64,000 bases of DNA, from the NCBI GenBank assembly GCA_024403555.1, contig JAKSRP010000003.1, positions 1-64,000 of the forward strand. Direction: 5' to 3'. The position numbers and the translations under genes are program-made. The stretch comes from Lachnospiraceae bacterium. GTDB lineage: Bacteria; Bacillota; Clostridia; Lachnospirales; Lachnospiraceae. A model generated the notes under the pieces. The model saw only the letters and a program-made list of their open reading frames with translations. It had not been told where the DNA came from and ran no database searches. Positions 57,201 through 64,000 of the stretch are shown piece by piece (the first letter of the stretch is position 1; every line of letters starts with the position of its first letter).

Positions 57201-60200
57201 CTGCAGAGTTGGTGGATACTGGTAAATCGGTATCGCTGCGACTTGACGGCTCTGGAAATGATACAAGATTGAATAACTTAAATCTTGATAAAAAACAGAC
57301 TTATTATTTTATTGCAGATACAAATACTACGGTAAATCCTGCAGCAACCTCTACGGTGTATGCTCTGTATTGGTGTGGTAATGCATGGGTATATCAGGAT
57401 GCATCTTTCTACTCCAAAGCATATAGACACTGGGAGAAAGGTGATGAGAATAACGTAAAGAATAAGGTGGCAAATAGTAATCCTTCCAGAGATGATTACG
57501 TACAGTATGTACGGTCAGGAGATACCTATGATCAAAGAGATTCTCGTGGTGGTGATATTACTAAGACTATGTCTGGATGTACTGCAATCGCAAATTCATT
57601 CCGAACAACGAATGGTGGAGCGACCAGTACGTCACATACCTTTAAATTGTACACAGCAACAGAGTATAACCGTCTGCATGAACTTCAGCAGGCAGTTGCA
57701 ACATTAGGAAGTTTGGTTCAGTCTTTCAACCCTGCAAGTACAATCCGAATGGAAACTTTTGCGAAGGACGTATTTGAGTGTAATGAGTACACAATGAATA
57801 ATCAGGGACTTACGAATCTGATTGACTTTACAAATCGAATTACTACTGAAGGTGGTACAAGACAGGATTTGGCATTGAAACACCTGATTGGTGACCATCA
57901 AAATACAAGAGGATCTACTCATAACACTGCTCATCTGAGTAAGAACAACGGTCAAGATGACTATGTAATTCTTATTACCGATGGTGCTCCAAATACAGAC
58001 AATGCGGCTACTACAATTAATGAAATTGTATCTATTGCAGGCAATATCAAGAATAACTATATGTCTGGCAATGACCGATTGATTACAGTAGGTCTCTCTT
58101 CTGAGAATATTGCAGGAAATATGCTTCCAAATTCGGCTTCTTCTCCATCTTCTAAGTATTACAAGAAGGTAGAGGAGAGTGGTCAGTTGACACAGTACTT
58201 TATCGATCTGTTCTACAGCGAGTTGATGAACAAGCGTAAGACAATCACTTCTCAGGCTGACATCGTCGATGAAGTGAGTGACAGCTTCTACATCACCGAT
58301 GTAGAGGGTAATGCACTGGCTGCTGGTACTAGAATTGATTTGGAGGGTAATCCATTAGCTAATGGTCCTGGTCTCATCTGCCATGAAACAGTTACCAAGA
58401 CAATTCCGAACCCGAATTTCAACGAAAACGATGAGAGTAGTGAGGAATTCATCAATGTTGAAGATGATCTCTGGTACGTCAAGTGGGATAACCAGACATT
58501 AGGAACCGGAGCTACCACAGGACAGTATAAGACCTTCACCTACTATCCTCAGAGAAACAAGGGAGGAACTCCAACCATTTTGGATGTTACCAAGTCCTAT
58601 AGTATTGGATATAACAGTGGTGGAGCAGATTGCCCGATTACAGGAACGTATGATGCGGGCACCTTGACTTCAGGTAATCGTCTTGTATATGAGAATGGCA
58701 CCTGGATTATTCGTTGGAGTGGTGGAGATACCAGAAATATCACTGACAGTGGACAGTTAGTGACCACGACAACTACAGGAAGTCCTGCTTGGCACGGAAA
58801 GGTTTATCTGAAGGCTAAGGAAGACTTTATCGGTGGTAACGTTATTGATTCCAATAAGGAAGCAGGCGTATACATCCGAGAAGGTGACTATGTTTCTGAA
58901 AAACCACTGAAACCTTTAGAAACACCAACTCTTAACGTAAGACTCCTTCCAATGGAAGGTTATGAAAGTGAAGAAACTGTATTCCTTGGAGATAATGTTA
59001 CTAACATCAGGGAAAAGATTCAGACACTTATAAATAAGACAGTAGTCGAAAAAATCAAGAATGGATTTGAAGAGAATGAAGTGCCTCTCAATAAGGTTGG
59101 CAAGGGTGAAAGTGATGGCGTTTATGACGATCATTTCACTATTCCATATGCAATCCGTGAACTGACCGATGAAGAGTGGAATAAATTAATCAAAGGTGAG
59201 TCTGTTAAGGTGGATTACACCTATGATGATGCAAGTAGTCATGGTGCTGTAGGATACTTCGAATTCAAATTAACAAAAGAAGGCGATACATCAGATTACA
59301 ACAACCACACCACAACAGAGACGGGTGAGGATGTTGAAAAATATACATTAAAAGTTACATATACGGCTTATAAGAAAGATGAGCCTTCACAGGATGGAAC
59401 TCGTCGTCCGGCTGAAAATGTACATAATGGAACAAATGGTCCTGGTACAGAAGTTGGTGGAAGTAGTGCCGGAAACACACTTAAAACAGGTAAAGGTACA
59501 GAGTCTGTGGACGAAATTCACCATGTACACGTCATCGATGGTGAAATCTTCCTGACAAAAGTACTGGATGACAGCCTTGTGGATCCAATTAACGATCAGA
59601 CATTTACGTTTGAACTGTATAAAAAAGATTCTTCAACCGGTGATACAGTTGGTGATGCAGTCACAACTGTAACTGTAACAGTAAAGGCAGGAGAGAAACA
59701 GGGAACCAACAAGATCCCTGATCTTAAACGAGACAACTATATTGTTAAGGAGGCAACTTCAGACGATTTCGTTGTACAGAGTGTTGAGGTAGTTAACGGT
59801 GATACAAACTGTGTATACAATACATCAATGCCTTCACTGGAATTTGATATCGGTACAAATAAAAATAGTGAAGATGGTAAAAATCCAGACCATAATGTAA
59901 TCATATTCAATAAAGATTTACCAACATATGAAGAAAGTGTGTGGGTAGATGATGAAAGATATGTTTACAGTAAGCCATTTATTAAACCTGGTGAGGGAAG
60001 TGCAACTCCTGATTCTGGACAGGGTAGTGAATCTGGTGGTGGAACAGCACCAACAGATCCGGGAACTCAAAATAAATATAAATGGGAAACTGGAACAATT
60101 ATCAGCACAGATATATCTGGAAATCAGTATACAAAGCTGGATGGTCCAACCAGTGCTCTGGATGCAAATCATACCAGTTACGGTGTGCTGACACAGGATG

Positions 60201-61549
60201 CTTCGGATGAAGACAATTGGACAGTCACATGGACAACCTGGGCTTCAAAAGATGAAACAACAACCACACCTAGCTGGCCGGTTGGAACAATTATCAGTAC
60301 AAATACATCAGGAAGCCAGTATGTGAGAATGAATGATACTGCAGATACTTATAACAGTAATCATACAAATTACGGTATCCTGAAGAAGGATAGTAGTGGT
60401 AATTGGATCATTGAGTGGCATACGTGGACTTCAAAGACGGAAAATGTACCATCTGGTGGAGGAACTACAACTTATACCCCAGTGACATTGACTTATTATC
60501 AGAATAAAGTGGATGATTTCAGTACTTATAAAAATAATGATTACTATTATAAGGATGGTAATAATTACAAGTTAATCACTGATATTTCCGATAATTGGCA
60601 GTTAACAATTACTACTTCAGATGGTAGAGTCTATAATAATCTGGGACCGACTACACAAAACTGGAGCGGAACCTTGAATGACAATGTTCTGACTTATAGT
60701 TACATTTACAAAAAAACTGTCTCCGGCGGTTCCACCACACCAGTCACAACCTGGACAGAGTCAACCGATACAGTAACTGCCGACACAAATAAGATTCCAT
60801 CTACTTCAGACACCAAAACAGACTGGTCTAAGACCACTTCAACAGCAACTGCTGTTGCAAGTATGATTCCAAAGACCACAAATGCGGAGCCTGGAGAAGT
60901 ACCAGATAATCCTGATACTCCAGGTGGAACACCTGTAGAAACAGTAACCAGCGATAAGCTGTCAGTCGGACATGGAGTTATTACTAATAAGAAAGCCAAG
61001 TATACTGCTGAAATCAATGTCCAGAAAAAATGGCAGGATAATGCAGCACATACTGGTGAGGATGTATATGTAATCCTTATTGATCCATCGGGTGCTCCGG
61101 TTAAAAATTCCGACCAGAATGCCATGATGCTGCAATTGAATTCTGCAAATAACTGGAGAGGTAAATTTACGATCTCTGTCAGCAAACAGAATTATAATCC
61201 TTTGGCTGAAGGATATGAAATCCGAGAAGTGAAAGAGCGAAGAGGGTATGATTTTATTGGCGGTATTCCTGCAGTTCTTATCAATGTAGAAAGTGATACA
61301 ACAATCTACTATGTAGTGGGAGCTGAAGAAAATGATTTTGTTAAAGTCAATGCAAAAAATTATAATGCACATTACCAGAATGTTGGTAACAGAACGCTGG
61401 TTGTAACAAACAACTCAACCTATGAGCTTCCTCATACAGGAGGCATGGGTACACAAAGACATACATGGGGTGGAATCGCAATGATTTTAGTTTCCCTTGT
61501 ATTATATAGCTTCAGCATGAGGCGCAGAAGAGAAAGGAGGTTAAATTAA
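54284..61549 (+). CDS. Giant LPXTG-anchored surface protein with CHAP, VWA and Cna-B-like domains
   Basis: A TTG start is likely because AAAGGAGG lies at 54268-54275 with ideal spacing. The 2421-residue protein has a basic N-terminus with a membrane/signal segment at 23-46 (VVSVMACIVVFCTTYALILP), then a Cys/His-rich region with repeated HxH-(4)-CY or C patterns (53-152). A CHAP-type hydrolase domain follows (182-356, with C225 in YGDWC and H308 in HSDHV), then a Glu-rich linker. Cna-B/SpaA-like repeats and a VWA domain (about 950-1330, DVSNS, ITDGAPN) follow, then a repeated module (about 1933-1992 and 1997-2057) and a final Cna-B-like domain. LPHTG at 2382-2386 with a helix and basic tail ends it. 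It suits a pilus tip adhesin with peptidoglycan-cutting activity. Confidence 0.9.
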   Translation: MEKFTARGESFLLKYRRLKKWQKVVSVMACIVVFCTTYALILPAITLTNKTYCGQKEHAGHVADCYTERTVKVCHEAESDGHKHTDACYTIPEITREEVNEDGETVTITEKGEPKLACGKKEKAGHKHNNSCYKTEKKLTCNKGIHKHSAACFANPHADLEKKADWEKKIDKLELTGDWALDVVTIADSQIGYKESRSNYVVEADDKKGYTRYGDWYGNQYGDWCAMFASFCLNYAGVDRELMPIDASCQNWIDVLSDKVHDDKDQSEKDKSKKEKKYDLYRKAGKYEPKCGDLIFFDWDKTGKHSDHVGIVSEVKRDKEDQIIEIVTIEGNSSDMVKSNSYKPDDETIMGYAELPENPDFDPATEGAEDQDKAEKATEVEAADDKDAVVDEKADSEEVKESEEATEEETTEVKEDTTETNIEEVIEESESSINETDEAEEVDETEKSEESVDEEETKLDTELRYTKEYEGTDYIVKVLYSEAAQIPEDAELIAEEYSKNSNNYKQRYKEFLELYNLDEDTDLTEEFRLFDISFIQRSGLLGLAKTEIEPKTEVKVTITYKDVETIGDCHVTHFGDKTEMVGANAVENDGDAVISFNASGFSDYGIALLAEDDGIAPLAESDWPSAPATGNLKGVVVQQPVVGEWYIIYGYSGSGTAYALTEWWPNRGNGGGDSNKLATLHTASTQLGGNVEFWLSEQNYSHNDEITWQYVGDGGFRNRYGYYLYMKTSRSGYSYSADFSVATNPGSSTRRLNHYDWNTKTFYADSQFSGRIAALQITSGGYSATPTSRTSVGHSGLNQYLAQVTNVDTTNVANGNHPPTTVTGTAQLNKPVLYSLDASSTTMQAVAGVEYTIKNSNGTVVQRIHTNGSSIDNIINGLDPGTYTVEQTAVPEGYVVAPQKRTITIGSGGNGYVGTYYVYKDQDYKSDKTGQVINYENRIYQVDISGQSGKYHYEVDPIHLDLVVDVSNSMLFPAELVDTGKSVSLRLDGSGNDTRLNNLNLDKKQTYYFIADTNTTVNPAATSTVYALYWCGNAWVYQDASFYSKAYRHWEKGDENNVKNKVANSNPSRDDYVQYVRSGDTYDQRDSRGGDITKTMSGCTAIANSFRTTNGGATSTSHTFKLYTATEYNRLHELQQAVATLGSLVQSFNPASTIRMETFAKDVFECNEYTMNNQGLTNLIDFTNRITTEGGTRQDLALKHLIGDHQNTRGSTHNTAHLSKNNGQDDYVILITDGAPNTDNAATTINEIVSIAGNIKNNYMSGNDRLITVGLSSENIAGNMLPNSASSPSSKYYKKVEESGQLTQYFIDLFYSELMNKRKTITSQADIVDEVSDSFYITDVEGNALAAGTRIDLEGNPLANGPGLICHETVTKTIPNPNFNENDESSEEFINVEDDLWYVKWDNQTLGTGATTGQYKTFTYYPQRNKGGTPTILDVTKSYSIGYNSGGADCPITGTYDAGTLTSGNRLVYENGTWIIRWSGGDTRNITDSGQLVTTTTTGSPAWHGKVYLKAKEDFIGGNVIDSNKEAGVYIREGDYVSEKPLKPLETPTLNVRLLPMEGYESEETVFLGDNVTNIREKIQTLINKTVVEKIKNGFEENEVPLNKVGKGESDGVYDDHFTIPYAIRELTDEEWNKLIKGESVKVDYTYDDASSHGAVGYFEFKLTKEGDTSDYNNHTTTETGEDVEKYTLKVTYTAYKKDEPSQDGTRRPAENVHNGTNGPGTEVGGSSAGNTLKTGKGTESVDEIHHVHVIDGEIFLTKVLDDSLVDPINDQTFTFELYKKDSSTGDTVGDAVTTVTVTVKAGEKQGTNKIPDLKRDNYIVKEATSDDFVVQSVEVVNGDTNCVYNTSMPSLEFDIGTNKNSEDGKNPDHNVIIFNKDLPTYEESVWVDDERYVYSKPFIKPGEGSATPDSGQGSESGGGTAPTDPGTQNKYKWETGTIISTDISGNQYTKLDGPTSALDANHTSYGVLTQDASDEDNWTVTWTTWASKDETTTTPSWPVGTIISTNTSGSQYVRMNDTADTYNSNHTNYGILKKDSSGNWIIEWHTWTSKTENVPSGGGTTTYTPVTLTYYQNKVDDFSTYKNNDYYYKDGNNYKLITDISDNWQLTITTSDGRVYNNLGPTTQNWSGTLNDNVLTYSYIYKKTVSGGSTTPVTTWTESTDTVTADTNKIPSTSDTKTDWSKTTSTATAVASMIPKTTNAEPGEVPDNPDTPGGTPVETVTSDKLSVGHGVITNKKAKYTAEINVQKKWQDNAAHTGEDVYVILIDPSGAPVKNSDQNAMMLQLNSANNWRGKFTISVSKQNYNPLAEGYEIREVKERRGYDFIGGIPAVLINVESDTTIYYVVGAEENDFVKVNAKNYNAHYQNVGNRTLVVTNNSTYELPHTGGMGTQRHTWGGIAMILVSLVLYSFSMRRRRERRLN
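60085..60460 (+). repeat. Duplicated module in the giant surface protein
   Basis: Two adjacent protein repeats start with WETGTIISTDISGNQY and WPVGTIISTNTSGSQY. The first ends TWASKDE, the second TWTSKTE. DNA identity is moderate, so the duplication is old. Confidence 0.85.
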
Positions 61550-61620
61550 GCCTCCGATAGGGCAGGGCCTAAGGCAGATCAAAAGCTGCCGGGCCAATCC
61601 AACCTGTGCCCGAGCGAAGC
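61536..61620 (+). ncRNA. GC-rich structured RNA between the surface protein and pilin genes
   Basis: The region is about 60 % GC in an AT-rich setting. GGAGG and CCTCC form a hairpin over the stop codon. Then GGGCAGG at about 61560 pairs with CCTGTGCCC, enclosing GGCAG-ATCAAAAG-CTGCC and an inner GCC/GGC pair. There is no T run, so it does not look like a terminator. The pairing is nested and runs through most of the 70 nt. It may protect or process the mRNA, or act as a riboswitch; no known class matched by eye. Confidence 0.5.
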
Positions 61621-61670
61621 AAAATTAAAAAACATTATTTATCATAAGAGATAAAGAAAGGAGATTCATA

Positions 61671-63362
61671 ATGAAATCAATGAAAAAAATTATGAGCATT
61701 ATGCTCGCAATGGTAATGATTATTGCCATGAGTATTCCTGCATTTGCAGATGAAACTAATAATCTTACAATCAATACTGCAGCAGGTCATACTTATGAAA
61801 TCTATCAGATGTTAGTTGGTGACGTATCTTCATTAGTTGATGGTTCTGGTGTACTTGCTAACGTAACAGCAGGTACAAATCTTGATGGTACTGTAGATGC
61901 ATTTACTGCAGCAATTGATGGTAAAACAGGTACAGATCTTTCTGCAGCAGCATTAGCTAAAATTAAAGATGCCCCAACTGCTACTATCACAGGTGATGGA
62001 ACAGCAAAAACACAGGCTGTTGCTCCAGGTTACTATGTAGTAAAAGATAGCTATACTTATACAGATGACAATGAAAAGCTTGAAGAAGGACAGACACATA
62101 CAAAAGCAGTAGCTTATATGGTAGCAGTTGTTGGCGATACAACAATGGATCCAAAGATGGATGTTCCTACTATCGACAAAAATATTACAGATACAGACGC
62201 TAACGTAGCCCTTGAAACTGGTGAAAGCAAAAAAACTGATACAGCAGCTATCGGCGATATCATCAACTACAAAGCTGAGTCTGTAGTTCCTGTAACAGAA
62301 GGTTACAAATACTACTACTATGTAGTAAACGATACAATGAGCACAGGTCTTACATACAATTACGATCTTGCAATCACAATCGGTGGCGAGGCGCTTTCTG
62401 AAGATGAGTATACTCTGACTGAGACAGATCAGGGCTTCAAACTTGTTGTTAAGGATATGAAACGGTACAATGCAGGTGATGCAATTGAGATCACATACTC
62501 TGCAACAGTTAATGAAAATGCAGAAATCGGTACAATTCCAAACACAAACACAATCAACTTAACATATTCCAACAACCCATCCGATACATTTGACAAAGAC
62601 AAAAACCCTAGTGGCGAACCAGATGATGACGATGTTGTTGGTAAAACTCCTGATCGTGTAACAAAAACATATGTAACTCAGGTTACAATCCAGAAAACAG
62701 ATGCTGATGCTGATATCTTCCTTGCAGCTCTTCAGGGCGCAGAATTTAAGTTAACAGGTGATGGTTTAAATGATGTTAAACTTGTTACAGAAACAACATT
62801 TACTGAAGCTACAAATGGTACATACTACAAACTGAAAGATGGAACATATACAGAGGCTGCTCCAGTTGAAGCAACTGCAAATAATAAAGGCAATGCTGAC
62901 AAATATGCAGATGATGGTAAGATGTATAAACCAACTACAACAACTAATGTTGTATCTGTAAATGACAATGAGTCTGGTTCTTCTTGCAACATTACTGCTA
63001 CAGTAGATCCTCTTACAGGTAAGATCACATTTACAGGTCTTAATGCTGGTACATATAAGATCGAAGAAACAAAAGTTCCTGAAGGCTACAACAAATGTGC
63101 AGATATCGAATTCACACTCACTGCATCTCAGACAGGAGCAACAAATTTAGTTGGTGGAGATATCACATGGACATCCAGCAATGAAAATGTTCAGCCTGGA
63201 CAGACAGCTGGCTTATTCGAAACAACTATCGAAAACCAGACAGGTTCTGTACTTCCATCCACAGGTGGTATGGGTACAACATTATTCTATCTTGTAGGTG
63301 GAATCTTAGTAATTGGCGCTGGCGTTCTCTTAATCACAAAGAGACGTATGGAAGCTCGCTAA
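61671..63362 (+). CDS. Major pilin, LPSTG-anchored backbone subunit
   Basis: The 563-residue protein has a signal peptide with cleavage after AFA (residue 26). An N-terminal domain is followed by VPTIDKNI with K170, the likely pilin-motif lysine joined by the sortase. An isopeptide-type fimbrial domain (170-310) follows, then a SpaA/Cna-B domain with the E-box ETKVPEGY (about 466-473). The end is LPSTG at 528-532 plus a membrane helix and KRRMEAR. AAAGGAG precedes the ATG. The order tip-like protein, backbone, class C sortase is that of Gram-positive pilus islands. The sequence is rich in ACA Thr codons and Asp. Confidence 0.92.
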   Translation: MKSMKKIMSIMLAMVMIIAMSIPAFADETNNLTINTAAGHTYEIYQMLVGDVSSLVDGSGVLANVTAGTNLDGTVDAFTAAIDGKTGTDLSAAALAKIKDAPTATITGDGTAKTQAVAPGYYVVKDSYTYTDDNEKLEEGQTHTKAVAYMVAVVGDTTMDPKMDVPTIDKNITDTDANVALETGESKKTDTAAIGDIINYKAESVVPVTEGYKYYYYVVNDTMSTGLTYNYDLAITIGGEALSEDEYTLTETDQGFKLVVKDMKRYNAGDAIEITYSATVNENAEIGTIPNTNTINLTYSNNPSDTFDKDKNPSGEPDDDDVVGKTPDRVTKTYVTQVTIQKTDADADIFLAALQGAEFKLTGDGLNDVKLVTETTFTEATNGTYYKLKDGTYTEAAPVEATANNKGNADKYADDGKMYKPTTTTNVVSVNDNESGSSCNITATVDPLTGKITFTGLNAGTYKIEETKVPEGYNKCADIEFTLTASQTGATNLVGGDITWTSSNENVQPGQTAGLFETTIENQTGSVLPSTGGMGTTLFYLVGGILVIGAGVLLITKRRMEAR

Positions 63363-63405
63363 TTTATACACAATAATTATTGATTATATGAAATAATCTA
63401 TCATA

Positions 63406-63446
63406 GGATGAATTTCGTCCCCGGAGTTTCCGGGGACGGGATGAAT
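63406..63446 (+). other. GC-rich hairpin flanked by direct repeats between pilin and sortase genes
   Basis: GTCCCCGG-AGTTT-CCGGGGAC (63417-63437) is a perfect 8-bp stem. GGATGAAT occurs directly on either side, at 63406-63413 and 63439-63446. There is no T run, so full termination is unlikely; partial stop, processing or mRNA protection are more plausible. Confidence 0.6.
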
Positions 63447-63488
63447 CTTAAGTCACTTTATACACTAATAAGGAGAGTCTTGTTAAAC

Positions 63489-64000
63489 ATGAATTGGATA
63501 AAGAGAAATTTATCAACCTTAATACTGGTAGTCATTTTTATGGCAGGGCTTTGCTTATTATTGTATCCAAGTTTTGCGGATTACTGGAATTCATTTCATC
63601 AATCAAGAGCAATTGCAACATATGCTGAAAAGGTTGCAGAATTAGATGACAAAACATATGAAAGAGTTTGGAATCAGGCAGTAGAATACAATAAGAAGCT
63701 GACAACCAGACCATTTAATCTTATGTTATCAGAACAGGAAATTAGAGAATATGAGCAATTGCTTAATATTGATGGCACAAGTGTAATGGGATATATCGAA
63801 ATTCCTAAAATTCGATGTGCTTTACCAATTTATCATGGAACAGATGATACGGTTCTTCAGGTTGCAGTTGGACATATTCAAGGGACTTCTTTACCAACTG
63901 GTGGTAAAAGTACACATTGTGTATTGTCGGGACATCGAGGACTTCCATCAGCTAAAATCTTTACTGATATCGACCGATTAGTTGCCGGCGATACATTCAT
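63489..64000 (+). CDS. Class C sortase, 5' part
   Basis: The frame is cut by the window end; 170 complete codons remain. The N-terminus has a membrane helix (residues 9-27). IPKIRCALPIYHGT, VGHIQGTSLPTGG and LSGHRGLPSAKIFTDIDRL are signatures of class C (pilus-polymerising) sortases, with the catalytic histidine H149. The catalytic Cys and Arg would lie outside the window. AGGAG at 63471-63475 is 13 nt from the ATG, a long gap that may lower expression relative to the pilin. Confidence 0.93.
   Translation, partial: MNWIKRNLSTLILVVIFMAGLCLLLYPSFADYWNSFHQSRAIATYAEKVAELDDKTYERVWNQAVEYNKKLTTRPFNLMLSEQEIREYEQLLNIDGTSVMGYIEIPKIRCALPIYHGTDDTVLQVAVGHIQGTSLPTGGKSTHCVLSGHRGLPSAKIFTDIDRLVAGDTF

Noticed and set aside
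61550..61620. c-di-GMP riboswitch or tRNA-like gene
   Set aside because: Core motifs of the GEMM aptamer are not in place and no cloverleaf with anticodon arm can be drawn; kept as an unclassified structured RNA.

Overview
The window is a 64 kb stretch of a low-GC Gram-positive chromosome, most likely from the Clostridia, family Lachnospiraceae. The evidence is the AGGAGG-type ribosome binding sites, a CIRCE operator before groES, a T-box before thrS, a PrpC/PrkC phosphatase-kinase pair with PASTA repeats, a Gram-positive RND exporter, a glutaminyl-tRNA synthetase, and a class C sortase pilus locus. I cannot name the genus. All 51 coding regions I support lie on the + strand. I see no tRNA, rRNA, insertion sequence, phage gene or CRISPR array.

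Layout. 1-1653: the 3' part of a GltA-type glutamate synthase subunit and a small secreted protein. 1.7-7.5 kb: a pyrimidine operon, pyrC-pyrF-pyrK-pyrD-(secreted protein)-pyrE-(53-aa membrane protein). 7.6-10.0 kb: a small membrane protein and an M29-type aminopeptidase. 10.1-13.7 kb: a purine cluster, purE-purM-purN-purD. 13.8-20.3 kb: a YtrA-like GntR regulator directly before clpC, a conserved orphan, radA and glnS. 20.3-26.6 kb: an aminotransferase, CIRCE-groES-groEL, an inverted-repeat element, a PTS IIA(Gut)-like protein without the usual histidine, a HAD phosphatase and guaB. 26.6-33.2 kb: an RND exporter with a coiled-coil insertion, rluF and a divergent ligA. 33.2-37.2 kb: metA, two HAD hydrolases and a GlmM-type phosphohexomutase.

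37.2-48.3 kb is the classical translation and cell-wall signalling cluster priA-def-fmt-rsmB-rlmN-prpC-prkC-rsgA-thiN-HAD, with many overlaps of 1-8 nt. 48.3-51.5 kb holds a T-box with thrS, then a LysR regulator.

51.6-64.0 kb is the accessory part. It runs: an orphan response regulator, a cytoplasmic coiled-coil protein, a signal peptidase I with a duplicated cytoplasmic motif, a 2421-aa wall-anchored protein (Cys/His-rich repeats, CHAP, VWA and Cna-B-like domains, LPHTG), a GC-rich structured intergenic RNA, a major pilin (LPSTG), a second hairpin, and a class C sortase cut by the window end. I read this as one sortase-assembled pilus system in which the regulator, secretion enzyme, tip or ancillary subunit, backbone and polymerase are adjacent, with RNA elements that may set subunit ratios. 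This is the region most worth following up.
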